58,263 bases of DNA from Caulobacteraceae bacterium (lineage in GTDB: Bacteria > Pseudomonadota > Alphaproteobacteria > Caulobacterales > Caulobacteraceae). Of this stretch, positions 1-8,282 are shown one piece after another (the stretch's first letter is position 1; every line of letters begins with the position of its first letter). The stretch covers positions 1-58,263 of the forward strand of contig JAFBAO010000028.1 of assembly GCA_019247715.1 (NCBI GenBank), given 5' to 3'. Below the pieces are notes generated by a model. The model did not search any database and was not told where the DNA came from. It saw only the letters and a program-made list of their open reading frames with translations. The position numbers and the translations under genes were made by a program.

Positions 1-1158
1 GGGGTCGCCGCAATAGGTCCCGGCCGCGCCCGCCGTCTCGGTGCTCAGAGCCAGCCCCTTGGCCTGGGCCACCGCCGCAAAGCCGGCCGCGGCCCCTTCC
101 ACCACCTGGCCGAGGTCGAAGTCGATGACCTCCAGCTCCAGGCGCCCGGCTTCGATCTTGGAAAGATCCAGGATGTCGTTGAGGATGGTCAAGAGCGTCT
201 CGCCCGACTGGCGGATCACATCCAGCCGCTCGCGCTGCGCAAGGCTCAGCTCGTCCCGCGCCATCGCCTGGGCCATCCCCAGAACCCCGTTCAGCGGCGT
301 GCGCACCTCGTGGCTCATCGCCGCCAGGAACCCGCTCTTCGCACGATTGGCCGCCTCCGCCTCCTCGACCGCCCTCTGCAGCGCCGCCTCGGCGCGCTTG
401 CGCTCGGTGATGTCGTCGCCCACCGTCAGCACGTGTCGCTCACCGCTGCGATCGGCGATGAGCCGGCGTCGGACGTGAAGCGTGCGCAGTTCGCCGTCCG
501 CCCGAGGCATCTCATCCTCGTTCTCCAGCATCCTCCCCTGCGCCATCGCCGCGTCCTGGATCTGGGCGAGATGACTGGCGACAGCGTTCTCTGCGAACCG
601 CTCGAGCGGTCCGCAGTTCAGGATCTGGTCACGGGGCAGGCCAAGGAACTCCTCGGTGGCGCGATTCACCCGCACGTGGTCTCCGGTCTCGACCTCCTGC
701 ACGGAGATCATCGAGGGGATGCTTTCGACCACCGCGTCCAGAAGCGCCTCGGTGCGGGCGAGCTCGGCCTGGGCCACCTGCTCGGCGGTGATGTTCTTGG
801 TGATCGACAAGACGCCGCTGAACACGCCGTCGTCGTCCCACCAAGGGGTGAAGGTGCTCTGAAACCACTGGGCCGCCATATTGGGCCCTCCGATGGGCAG
901 CGGCGGAAGTGTCACGGACGCAGGGGTCGAGAGCGCCTCGACCAGCAAGGCTTCATCGAGGCCGCTAAACAGGGCTGTCACGTGTTGGCCGACCAGCTGC
1001 TCTCGCCGCAATCCGGTCGAGGCTGTGACGCTGGAACTGACCTCTAGGAAGCGGCCTTCGCGGTCGAGCAAGACCATCTCGAGCGACGAGGCGGCGACGA
1101 GCCTCATCAGCGCGGTCAAGCCGGGCTTCGGCGTCTCCCCTCGCGGCGTGTGTGGCAT
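1..1158 (-). CDS. PAS-domain sensor histidine kinase (C-terminus beyond window edge)
   Basis: Reading from the ATG at 1158 gives 386 codons without a stop before the window edge, so the ATPase domain and any receiver domain lie outside. Two PAS-like regions are visible (about residues 20-125 and 138-255, the second ending in [11 protein letters not shown]), then a coiled linker and a HisKA dimerisation domain. Its H-box is [14 protein letters not shown], with phospho-accepting His283. The last visible residues ([18 protein letters not shown]) lead into a HATPase domain. There is no membrane segment, so it is probably a soluble cytoplasmic sensor that autophosphorylates in response to a PAS-bound signal. 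A purine-rich ribosome-binding site (GAAGAGGGGGGG) lies just upstream of the ATG. The family is typical of hybrid kinases, but a C-terminal receiver domain cannot be seen here. Confidence 0.85.
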   Translation of the reverse strand, partial: MPHTPRGETPKPGLTALMRLVAASSLEMVLLDREGRFLEVSSSVTASTGLRREQLVGQHVTALFSGLDEALLVEALSTPASVTLPPLPIGGPNMAAQWFQSTFTPWWDDDGVFSGVLSITKNITAEQVAQAELARTEALLDAVVESIPSMISVQEVETGDHVRVNRATEEFLGLPRDQILNCGPLERFAENAVASHLAQIQDAAMAQGRMLENEDEMPRADGELRTLHVRRRLIADRSGERHVLTVGDDITERKRAEAALQRAVEEAEAANRAKSGFLAAMSHEVRTPLNGVLGMAQAMARDELSLAQRERLDVIRQSGETLLTILNDILDLSKIEAGRLELEVIDFDLGQVVEGAAAGFAAVAQAKGLALSTETAGAAGTYCGDP

Positions 1159-1468
1159 ATGAGCCCCCCCTCTTCCGTAAGATTGTCATGAAAGTCTTGA
1201 GGAAATGTCACGGTGAGGTGGAGGATCGGGCGCGGGAGGACGTGTTCAGGTTGTAAATGGCGCCGGCAGTGCTTCGGCGGTCGCCTTGCCCGGTGCGTTT
1301 GGGAAAATTTCGCGGTCGGACCTGGCGCCCCATCGCTGGCCCATGCGTTGCAGCACACATCCGTCAGGTTGGAGCGGCGTCGCGGAATCGACGCTGTCTT
1401 TTTACCATACAAGGATAAAAACGACCGCAGCATCGCTGCTAGGTCAAGGCAGGACACGTCGAGAAGTC
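1159..1468. other. Divergent intergenic region between kinase and PilZ gene
   Basis: About 310 bases separate the two divergent genes. The region is less GC-rich than its surroundings near 1395-1425 (TTTTTACCATACAAGG), a plausible promoter zone for the PilZ gene. The kinase ribosome-binding site lies at 1160-1180. I see no convincing coding sequence, inverted repeat or RNA. Open frames crossing it (for example minus 1116-1457) carry no recognisable domain. Confidence 0.4.
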
Positions 1469-1822
1469 ATGGATCCTCCGTCAAACGAAGATCCGCCCCC
1501 GGAACGGAGGGGGGGGCCGAGGCGAAGGGTGCTGCTCGGCGGCAAGCTCGTTCACGGCGGCGCGAACTTCACCATCGACTGCTCTGTTCGGGACATGACG
1601 GACCAGGGCGCTCGCGTCCGGCTGGCGGGCGACGTGCCGCTCCCCGAACAGGTGTGGCTAATCGTCGTCAACACCGGCAAAGCGCACGAGGCCGACGTCG
1701 CCTGGCGCACCGACCGGGAGGTCGGGCTTCGGTTTCTAAACGAGGTCGATCTCACGCAGACGCACGGCCCCGGAGGCGGGCACCCGCTTCGCCGCATCTG
1801 GCTCGAAGCGGCGGCTCGCTGA
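1469..1822 (+). CDS. PilZ-domain protein, putative cyclic-di-GMP receptor
   Basis: The 117-residue protein consists almost entirely of one PilZ domain. It has an N-terminal basic cluster (GGPRRRVLLGG) followed by DCSVRDMTDQGARVRL, which fits the D/NxSxxG second half of the c-di-GMP site, and ends with VAWRTDREVGLRF, the usual closing strand. Isolated PilZ proteins are cytoplasmic c-di-GMP effectors that act on motility, cell-cycle or polysaccharide machinery through protein partners. I chose the ATG at 1469, which places the RRR cluster near the N-terminus. The frame is open further upstream to 1286, but that extension is not PilZ-like. It stands alone between the kinase and bioA, so its partner is unknown. 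The basic cluster is a variant of the canonical RxxxR, so binding is likely but not certain. Confidence 0.8.
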   Translation: MDPPSNEDPPPERRGGPRRRVLLGGKLVHGGANFTIDCSVRDMTDQGARVRLAGDVPLPEQVWLIVVNTGKAHEADVAWRTDREVGLRFLNEVDLTQTHGPGGGHPLRRIWLEAAAR

Positions 1823-1875
1823 GCGGGCGGCGCCCTTCGGCGACCCTATCCGCCGGGCACGGACGGCCGGCCGCG

Positions 1876-3141
1876 CTATAGGCCCGACAGGACTTGCCGG
1901 ATCGCTTGTGTCAGCCTTTCCAGCTCGGCGTCGCTGATCACGAACGGCGGCGTCAAATAGATCAGCCGTCCCATCGGGCGGATCCACACGCCGAGCTCGG
2001 CGAAGCGGCGCGAAAGCGCACCTGCATCGAGGGCGTGGTCGAATTCGATCACGCCGATCGCCCCACGGACGCGTACGTCCACGACGCCCCGGCCGTCGCG
2101 GCAGGGGGCCAGGCCCTCGCCGAGGGCGGCCGCGATCCGGGCGACGTCGGCCTTCCACGCGCCGGTCTCGAAGAGGTCGAGGGAAGCGTTGGCCGCCGCG
2201 CAGGCGAGCGGATTGGCCATGTAGGTGGGGCCGTGCATCAGGGCCGCCCCCGGATCGTCCGACCAGAAGGCCTCGAAAATCCGCTCGCTGGCGATCGCCG
2301 CCGAGAGCGGCAAGGTCCCGCCCGTGAGCGCCTTCGACAGGGTGATGATATCGGGGGTGACGTCCGCGCCCTGGCAGGCGAAGAGGTCGCCGGTCCGGCC
2401 GAAGCCGACGAAGATCTCGTCGAAGATCAGCAGAACGTCGTGCGCGACGGCGAGCCGGCGCAGGCGCCTCAGGACCGCGTCGTCGAGGAAACGCATGCCG
2501 CCGGCCCCCTGAACCCGCGGCTCGACGACGATGGCGGCGATCTCGTCCCCGCGCTCGGCCAGGAGCCGCTCGAGCCCCGCCTCGGTCTCGGGGCCGGTCG
2601 GCAGAGGAACCACATGCTGCGGCGCGAGGACTCCCTTGAAAAGGGCGTGCATCCCCTCGTCGGGGTCGCAGACGCTCATCGTCGCCAAGGTGTCGCCGTG
2701 GTAGCCGCCGAGGAAGGAGACGAAGCGGGTGCGCCCGGCGACGCCGCGGTTGATCCAGAACTGCAGCGCCATCTTCATGGCGATCTCCACCGAGACAGAT
2801 CCCGACTCGGCGAAGAACACGCGCCCCAAGTCGCCGGGCAGCAGCTCGGCGAGCCGCCTCGCCAGCCGATAGGCCGGCTCGTGGGCGAGGCCTCCGAACA
2901 TCACATGCGGGACGCGGGCCAGCTGGGCCTCCACCGCCCCCCGGATGTGGGGATGGTTGTAACCGTGGCAGGCGGTCCACCAGGAGGCTATGCCGTCGAT
3001 CAGCTCGCGGCCGTCCTCCAGGATCAGCCGAGCTCCCCGGGCGGCCGCCACCGGGAGCGGTGGCGGGGCGGTCTTCATCTGGCAGTAGGGGCGCCACACG
3101 TGCGAGGCGCCGAGCGTCAGCCAGTCGGGTGTGTCGCTCAT
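1876..3141 (-). CDS. bioA: Adenosylmethionine-8-amino-7-oxononanoate aminotransferase
   Basis: BioA is a PLP enzyme that transfers the amino group of S-adenosylmethionine to 7-keto-8-aminopelargonate, giving 7,8-diaminopelargonate in biotin synthesis. The 421-residue length is normal for this class III aminotransferase. Visible hallmarks are HVWRPYCQMKTAPPPLPV near the N-terminus, DGIASWWTACHGYNHP (the Trp-Trp substrate pocket), the cofactor Asp in LLIFDEIFVGFGRTG, and the Schiff-base lysine in ITLSKALTGGTLPL. It is divergent from bioF with only 46 bases between start codons, so the promoters must overlap. I found no palindrome resembling the BioR site in that gap. bioB is not in the window. 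Confidence 0.95.
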   Translation of the reverse strand: MSDTPDWLTLGASHVWRPYCQMKTAPPPLPVAAARGARLILEDGRELIDGIASWWTACHGYNHPHIRGAVEAQLARVPHVMFGGLAHEPAYRLARRLAELLPGDLGRVFFAESGSVSVEIAMKMALQFWINRGVAGRTRFVSFLGGYHGDTLATMSVCDPDEGMHALFKGVLAPQHVVPLPTGPETEAGLERLLAERGDEIAAIVVEPRVQGAGGMRFLDDAVLRRLRRLAVAHDVLLIFDEIFVGFGRTGDLFACQGADVTPDIITLSKALTGGTLPLSAAIASERIFEAFWSDDPGAALMHGPTYMANPLACAAANASLDLFETGAWKADVARIAAALGEGLAPCRDGRGVVDVRVRGAIGVIEFDHALDAGALSRRFAELGVWIRPMGRLIYLTPPFVISDAELERLTQAIRQVLSGL

Positions 3142-3187
3142 CGGCGGCGCGTTTCCAGATCGGCGCGCGAGCGCCTAGGATAGGGCA

Positions 3188-4339
3188 GTGAACGACACCC
3201 TGACCGACTTCGCGCAAGCAAAAATCGAGACGCTGCAAGCCGCCTCTCTCAAGCGCAGCCTCGCGCCCACCCACAGGCTGGACGGCGTGTGGGTGGAGCG
3301 CGGCGGCCGGCGGCTCATCTCCTTTTCCTGCAACGACTACCTCGGCCTCAGCCATCATCCGAAGGTGAAGGCGGCCGCCATCCGGGCGATCGAGACCCAT
3401 GGGACCGGCGCGGGCGCCTCGCGGCTGATCACGGGCGACCACCCGCTCTTCGCTGAGCTGGAATCGAAGCTCGCGGCCTGGAAAGGGGCCGAAGCGGCCT
3501 GCGTGTTCGGCTCCGGCTATCTCGCCAACGCCGGCGTCATTCCCACCTTTCTGGGCCCGGGGGACCTCGTGGTCCTCGACGAACTGGCCCACGCCTGCAT
3601 CTGGGCCGGGGCGAGGCTCGCCGGCGCCGCAGTGATCGCTTTTCGCCACAACGACGTCGCCGATCTGGCGGCGAAGCTCGCCGAAAGCCGGGGCGGGGGG
3701 CGCCGCGCCTTGGTGGCCACCGAGGGGGTCTTCTCGATGGACGGGGATCTGGCTCCGCTCCACGAGATCAGCCGGCTTTGCCGGGCCCATGACGCCTGGC
3801 TGCTGGTGGACGACGCCCACGGCCTCGGGGTCGTCGGCGGCGGGCTCGGCGCCGGCAGGGTGTTTCCCGAGGCGCATATCGATCTGGCGGTCGGCACGCT
3901 CTCCAAGGCGATCGGCGGCTACGGCGCCTACGTTTGCGGGACCGGTCCGGTCATCGACTTCATCAAGACCCGCACCCGCACCGTGGTCTATTCCACCGGC
4001 CTGCCGCCCGCCAACGCGGCGGCGGCGATCGCGGCCCTCGAGGTGATCGAGGCCGAGCCGGAGCGCGCCGCCGCGCCCCTCGCCAAGGCCCGGGCGTTTT
4101 GCGCCGCGCTCGGCTTGCCGGACGCCCAGAGCGCGGTCGTGCCGATCATTCTCGGCGAGGCGCAGGCGGCGCTGGCCGCCGCCGCCGCGTTGGAGGAGGC
4201 GGGACTGCTGGCGGTCCCGATCCGTCCGCCGACCGTCCCGGACGGAACGGCGCGCCTTCGCATCGCCTTCAGCGCCCTGCATCCCGACTGGGCGGTGGAG
4301 CGCCTGGCGGAGGCGGTCAGGCCATGGCTGCGGCGCTGA
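3188..4339 (+). CDS. bioF: 8-amino-7-oxononanoate synthase
   Basis: BioF condenses pimeloyl-thioester with L-alanine in a decarboxylating PLP reaction, the first step of the biotin ring pathway. At 383 residues it has the usual length. Motifs include ISFSCNDYLGLSHHP, the glycine-rich GTGAGASRLITG, the cofactor Asp/His in LLVDDAHGLGVVG, and the PLP lysine in GTLSKAIGGYGAYVCG. The start is a GTG preceded by AGGATAGGG. Its 3' end overlaps bioD by 16 bases, so the two are probably translationally coupled. It is divergent from bioA, which acts two steps further along the same pathway. Confidence 0.95.
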   Translation: MNDTLTDFAQAKIETLQAASLKRSLAPTHRLDGVWVERGGRRLISFSCNDYLGLSHHPKVKAAAIRAIETHGTGAGASRLITGDHPLFAELESKLAAWKGAEAACVFGSGYLANAGVIPTFLGPGDLVVLDELAHACIWAGARLAGAAVIAFRHNDVADLAAKLAESRGGGRRALVATEGVFSMDGDLAPLHEISRLCRAHDAWLLVDDAHGLGVVGGGLGAGRVFPEAHIDLAVGTLSKAIGGYGAYVCGTGPVIDFIKTRTRTVVYSTGLPPANAAAAIAALEVIEAEPERAAAPLAKARAFCAALGLPDAQSAVVPIILGEAQAALAAAAALEEAGLLAVPIRPPTVPDGTARLRIAFSALHPDWAVERLAEAVRPWLRR

Positions 4340-5028
4340 AGCCAACCGCCGTCTTCATCGCCGGAGCGCACACCGATGTCGGCAAGACCCACGTCGCCTG
4401 CGCCCTGATCGCCGCCGCGCGCGCCGCAGGCCTCGGCGTGGAGGCCCTGAAGCCGGTGGCGAGCGGATTCGATCCGGGGAACTGGGCGAGCAGCGATCCC
4501 GGCCGGCTGCTGGCCGCCCTCGGCCAGCCGCCGACCCCCCACGCGCTGGACGCGATCTCGCCCTGGCGCTTCGCGGCGCCGCTGGCCCCGCCGATGGCGG
4601 CCAAGCTGGAGGGCCGGGCCCTGCCGCTGGCCCCGATCGCCGCCTTCTGCCAGGCGCGCATCCGCGCCGCCGAGGCCGACCTAGTGATCGTGGAGGGGGT
4701 CGGCGGCCTGATGTCGCCCATCGCCGACCGGGCGACCGGTCTCGACCTGATGGCGGCGCTCGGCCTGCCGGTCCTGCTGGTGGGCGGAAGCTACCTTGGG
4801 GCCATCAGCCATCTGCTCACCGCCGCCGAGACCCTCCGCGGCCGCGGCCTGCGGCTGCTTGCGGCGGTGGTCAGCGAGAGCGCCGAACCGGCCGCCCCCG
4901 ATTTTCGCGAGACCCTCGGGAGCATCGCCGAGTTTGGGGTCGAAGCCTTTCCGGCGCCGCGCACAGCCTCGGCGCCCTGGGTCGCCGAGCTGCTGGCGAG
5001 ACTGATGTCAGCGGCCGCCGGCGGCTGA
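4324..5028 (+). CDS. bioD: Dethiobiotin synthetase
   Basis: BioD carboxylates 7,8-diaminopelargonate to dethiobiotin using ATP and CO2. The 234-residue protein shows the P-loop GAHTDVGKTH at residues 14-23, ALKPVASG (substrate lysine region) and IVEGVGGLMSPI, the conserved glycine-rich turn of the family. I chose the ATG at 4324, which overlaps the bioF end by 16 bases. The frame is open upstream but only as a shadow of bioF. The stop lies 21 bases inside the 3' end of the convergent mnmC gene, so the last residues of both proteins are encoded on opposite strands of the same DNA. Confidence 0.93.
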   Translation: MAAALKPTAVFIAGAHTDVGKTHVACALIAAARAAGLGVEALKPVASGFDPGNWASSDPGRLLAALGQPPTPHALDAISPWRFAAPLAPPMAAKLEGRALPLAPIAAFCQARIRAAEADLVIVEGVGGLMSPIADRATGLDLMAALGLPVLLVGGSYLGAISHLLTAAETLRGRGLRLLAAVVSESAEPAAPDFRETLGSIAEFGVEAFPAPRTASAPWVAELLARLMSAAAGG

Positions 5029-6819
5029 GGGCGAGGCGCCGGGCGTCCGGCGGCGGGCGCGTTCGGCGAACCGGCCGGGATCGACGAGCCGCGCCGACGA
5101 CGCCGGGAGCGGGGAGGGCGCGGCGAGCGCCTGGGCGGCCACATGCTCGGCCAGCAGCGGCGCGAAACTGAAGCCGCGGGAGCCCAGCCCGCCGAGCACC
5201 CAAAGCCCGGGCGCGACCGTCCCGGCGAGGGGCAGGCTGTCGGGCGTGGCCGCCCGCACCGAGGCGCGGGCTTCGATGGGCCGCACGGCTGCGCGCGCCG
5301 CAAGCGCCGGGAGCTTGGCGCCGAGCTCGGCGAGGTTGCGGCGGTCGTCCTCGCTTCGCCGGTCGGCTTGCCGGTCCCCTCGGTCGTGGGTCGACCCGAA
5401 CATCGCTCCGCCGGCGATCGGCGCCACATAGCTCCCCCAGGCGGCGGCTGGCGCCTGCAAGCCCATGGCCCAACTGAGCTGGCCGCGCACCGGCGTCAGG
5501 GGAGCCTCCGTCAACAACGATGGGAGGTCTGCGCCGGCCGCGATGCAGACCAGATCAGCCCGGCCGACCTCGCGCCCGTCTGCGCCGAGGAGCCGCCACT
5601 CGGCGCCGGCGCGCTCCAGACGCGCGATCCGGCCCACCCGGGGCGCCGGCAGCCAGGCCGCGAGAACGACCCGCGGGTCGATCACCAGGGCCTGGGCGAC
5701 CTCGAGTCCCGCGGGCGCGCGCTCTCCCAGGCGCCGGCTGGCCTCGGCCGGCGTCAACGGCCGCACCGTCCCGGCCTCAAAGAGCGCGCTTGCCGCGACC
5801 TTGGCGAACCGCGAGGCGTCCCTGGCCTGCCCCTCGAGCTGGAGCGCGCCCTCGGCGAGCACCGCGCCCGCGATCGGGCGGTAAAGGCGGGCGGCGCGGG
5901 CGAAGGCGGCCGCGTGCAGTCGGGCCACCGCCCCCAGCCCCGCATCGAGACCGGGCATGACCAGGGCGGCCGGATTGCCTGAGGCGCCGGCGCCCGGCCG
6001 TTCGGCTTCGAAGACCTCAACCCCGAGACCGAGCGAGTCGAACGCACGGGCGAGGCTGGCGCCGGCGATTCCGGCGCCGACGATCGCAATCTTCCCCGGC
6101 GGGCAAGACGCCCGGGCCTCCGACGGCAGGCGCGCCTCCAGCCGCTCCCGTTTGCTCCCGAACCCGGGCTGGCGGCGGACCTCGAAGCCGGCGCCGGCTA
6201 GATTGCGGCGAACCTGACCGGCCACGGTGTAGGTGGCGGCGATCGCCCCGGGGGCCGAGCGGGCGGCGATCTTGGCCATCAGGCTTTCGGTCCACATCGC
6301 GGGGTTCTTGGCCGGCGCAAAGCCGTCCAGGAACCAGGCGTCGGCCTGCCCGCTCCAGGTTTCCAGGGCTTCCTCGGCATCCATCGTGGCCACGTCGAGG
6401 ATGGCTCTCAGCTCCGGCAACTCCGCCCGGTGGAAGCCCGGTCCTCGCTCGGGCCAGCGGGAGGTCAGCAGATCCGCGATTTCACGCAGCTCCGGCCAAG
6501 CGCCGAGCGCCCGGGCCGCATCGGCGGCAGGCAGGGGGTGGGCCTCGACCGAGAAGATCGACAGGCGCGCCGTGGGGGGGCAGGTCACGCGCCAGAGCTG
6601 GAGGAGGGCTGCGATGTTGAGACCGGTACCGAATCCCAACTCGGCGACGGTGAAACGCGGCCGGCCGGCCCAGCGTCCAGGCAGGCCGCAACCTTGCAGG
6701 AAGACCGCGCGCGCCTCGGCCAGGCCGTCCTCGCGGGAGAAGTAGACGTCGTCGAAGATCCGCGAGCGCGGCGGCCCGTCGGACGCGAAGACGATGGGGG
6801 AGGGGGCCGGGTTCCGCAC
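5008..6819 (-). CDS. mnmC: tRNA 5-methylaminomethyl-2-thiouridine bifunctional enzyme MnmC
   Basis: MnmC completes the wobble uridine (U34) modification mnm5s2U in tRNA. Its C-terminal FAD domain removes the carboxymethyl group, and its N-terminal SAM domain methylates the product. The 603-residue protein contains both. The methyltransferase region (about residues 1-235) has VAELGFGTGLNIAALL (SAM loop) and AWFLDGFAPAKNPAMW. The oxidoreductase region (about 245-590) has IAIVGAGIAGASLARAF, EAERPGAGASGNPAALV and a C-terminal WVLGGLGSRGFSFAPLLAE. The start is a GTG. It is convergent with bioD and shows no operon partner. Confidence 0.92.
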   Translation of the reverse strand: MRNPAPSPIVFASDGPPRSRIFDDVYFSREDGLAEARAVFLQGCGLPGRWAGRPRFTVAELGFGTGLNIAALLQLWRVTCPPTARLSIFSVEAHPLPAADAARALGAWPELREIADLLTSRWPERGPGFHRAELPELRAILDVATMDAEEALETWSGQADAWFLDGFAPAKNPAMWTESLMAKIAARSAPGAIAATYTVAGQVRRNLAGAGFEVRRQPGFGSKRERLEARLPSEARASCPPGKIAIVGAGIAGASLARAFDSLGLGVEVFEAERPGAGASGNPAALVMPGLDAGLGAVARLHAAAFARAARLYRPIAGAVLAEGALQLEGQARDASRFAKVAASALFEAGTVRPLTPAEASRRLGERAPAGLEVAQALVIDPRVVLAAWLPAPRVGRIARLERAGAEWRLLGADGREVGRADLVCIAAGADLPSLLTEAPLTPVRGQLSWAMGLQAPAAAWGSYVAPIAGGAMFGSTHDRGDRQADRRSEDDRRNLAELGAKLPALAARAAVRPIEARASVRAATPDSLPLAGTVAPGLWVLGGLGSRGFSFAPLLAEHVAAQALAAPSPLPASSARLVDPGRFAERARRRTPGASPSAAGGR

Positions 6820-6866
6820 GCGCCCATTCTAGCTGGACGCGGCTCGGGATCGGATTCCCGAAAAGA

Positions 6867-6898
6867 CGAAGGGCCGCCCCTGCGGGGACGGCCCTTCG
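6867..6898 (-). terminator. Intrinsic terminator after the lipoprotein gene
   Basis: A strong hairpin: an outer arm of CGAAGGGCCG pairs with its complement, an inner CCCC/GGGG extends the stem, and a 3-base loop closes it with one bulged base. On the minus strand it is followed by TCTTTT. It lies 19 bases beyond the lipoprotein stop, as expected for its terminator. Confidence 0.75.
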
Positions 6899-6916
6899 AA
6901 ACGCGTGACCGAGAAC

Positions 6917-7159
6917 CTACTGCGCGCTGTTGCTGCTCGACATCGGCGCGGTCGCCGAGGCGTCGTTCGAAGCAGTGTTCGCGGCGGCGGCGGCCGAGTT
7001 GGCGGATTCCATCGCCGAATTGGCGCTGGCTTCAGCGGCGTTGGCGTCGGAGGCGGTGTTGGCTTCCGTGGCCGTGCTGTTCTTGTTGCAGGCGCCGACG
7101 GAAAGCGCAGCGAGGGCGGCGCCCACAACCAAAACTTTACGAAGCGTGTCGGAGGTCAT
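6917..7159 (-). CDS. Small alanine-rich heptad-repeat lipoprotein
   Basis: An 80-residue precursor with a lipoprotein signal peptide: MTSDTLRKVLVVGAALAALS followed by the lipobox VGAC, giving a mature chain of about 56 residues with lipidated Cys24. Almost all of the mature part is Ala, Ser, Asn and Thr in sevens (ATEANTA, EASANSA, MESANSA, AAAANTA). Alanine falls at recurring core positions, as in an alanine-zipper coiled coil. The size and layout recall Braun-type lipoproteins, but the C-terminus (SSSNSAQ) lacks the terminal lysine used for peptidoglycan attachment. It is likely a trimeric or helical periplasmic spacer, but this is inference. It is monocistronic with its own terminator. Confidence 0.8.
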   Translation of the reverse strand: MTSDTLRKVLVVGAALAALSVGACNKNSTATEANTASDANAAEASANSAMESANSAAAAANTASNDASATAPMSSSNSAQ

Positions 7160-7363
7160 TCCTGGTCCCCTGGGGTCAATTGCAGCGCCGTGCGCGACGC
7201 TGGGCGGAATATGCCAAGTTTGTGCGCCTGCGCAAGAGATGAGTTCACGAGCGCGTGATCACTTTTCTACTGGGGGAGTTTTTTGGGCGGCATGGCGAGG
7301 TCTTGGGACTCTCGTCGCGGGCGGCTACTGCGCCAGATTCTCACTCGCGGCGCCAGAGGCCGT

Positions 7364-8233
7364 TCAGGCCTCGGCCGGGATCGCGCCCAGGGCTTCCTCC
7401 AGCTCGAGGAAGCTCGGCTGGGCCTCCGAAGGCACGTTGCCGCGGCCGATCTCGACCGAGATCTGGGCGGCGTTCCCGTGCAGGTGGGCCACCAGCACCG
7501 ACTGGATGATCTGGTAGAAGCTCGCCTCCTCCTCGATCACCGCCTTCATGCGCGTGGCCATCGGCCCCACCATCCCATAGGCGAGGAACACCCCGAGGAA
7601 GGTGCCCACCAGCGCCCCGCCGATCATCGCCCCCAGCACCGCCGGAGGCTCGGTGATCGAGCCCATGGTCTTGATCACCCCCAGCACCGCCGCCACGATC
7701 CCCAGCGCCGGCAGGCCGTCCGCCGTGCTCTGCAGGGCGATCGCCGGCGCCGACGCTTCGTGGTGGTGCTTCTCGAGCTGCTTCTCCATCGCGTCCTCGA
7801 CCTGGTGCGGATCCTCCAGGTTCATGGTCATCATCCGGAGGGTGTCGCAGATGAAGTCCACCGCGAAGTGGTCCTTCATGATGGTGGGGAAGCGCGAGAA
7901 GATGGTGCTCTCGGTGGGCCGCTCGATGTGGCTTTCCAGGGCGATGACCCCCTTCGACTTCATCGTCTTGGTGAGCAGGAAGAGCAGGGAGAGCAGGTCG
8001 CGGTAGTCGCTGGCCTTCCACTTTGGGCCCTTGAAGACCTTGCCCATGCCGCCTGCAGTGGCTTTGACGACGCTCATCGAGTTGGAGGTCAGGAAGGCCG
8101 CCACCGCCGCCCCGGCGATACACATGATCTCGTGCGGCGCGGCCTCGATGATCACGGCCATGTTGCCGCCGGACATGAGGAAGCTGCCGAACACCAGCGC
8201 GAACAACAGCACGATGCCGATGATCTGGAACAT
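7364..8233 (-). CDS. motA: Flagellar motor stator protein MotA
   Basis: MotA, with MotB, forms the proton-driven inner-membrane stator of the flagellum. The 289-residue protein has the expected four membrane segments: about 3-22 (IIGIVLLFALVFGSFLMSGG), about 34-52, then a large cytoplasmic region, and two near the C-terminus (PALGIVAAVLGVIKTMG and GALVGTFLGVFLAYGM). The torque-generating cytoplasmic loop contains SRFPTIMKDHFAVDFICDTLRMM, with charged residues before and after it. The family signature IGGALVGTFLGVFLAYG is clear. motB is not adjacent, as in Caulobacter where the two genes are separate. A GAGGCC/GGCCTC hairpin overlaps the stop codon but lacks a T-run. Confidence 0.95.
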   Translation of the reverse strand: MFQIIGIVLLFALVFGSFLMSGGNMAVIIEAAPHEIMCIAGAAVAAFLTSNSMSVVKATAGGMGKVFKGPKWKASDYRDLLSLLFLLTKTMKSKGVIALESHIERPTESTIFSRFPTIMKDHFAVDFICDTLRMMTMNLEDPHQVEDAMEKQLEKHHHEASAPAIALQSTADGLPALGIVAAVLGVIKTMGSITEPPAVLGAMIGGALVGTFLGVFLAYGMVGPMATRMKAVIEEEASFYQIIQSVLVAHLHGNAAQISVEIGRGNVPSEAQPSFLELEEALGAIPAEA

Positions 8234-8282
8234 GCTTTGTTGACGAGCCCCCGGGCGAGGCGGCCAGGATCGAGGTTAATGC

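Noticed and set aside
3142..3187. BioR-type operator between bioA and bioF
   Set aside because: No palindrome like TTATMKATAA is found in the 46-base gap, so biotin regulation cannot be assigned.
1736..4345. Long minus-strand open frame (869 codons) across bioA and bioF
   Set aside because: It is antisense or out of frame to clear bioA and bioF genes, with Arg/Gly/Ala-rich sequence and no domain. Long shadow frames are expected at this GC content.
7350..7372. GAGGCC hairpin at the motA stop as a terminator
   Set aside because: The stem is only six bases with no T-run and overlaps the coding end, so it is not a convincing terminator.
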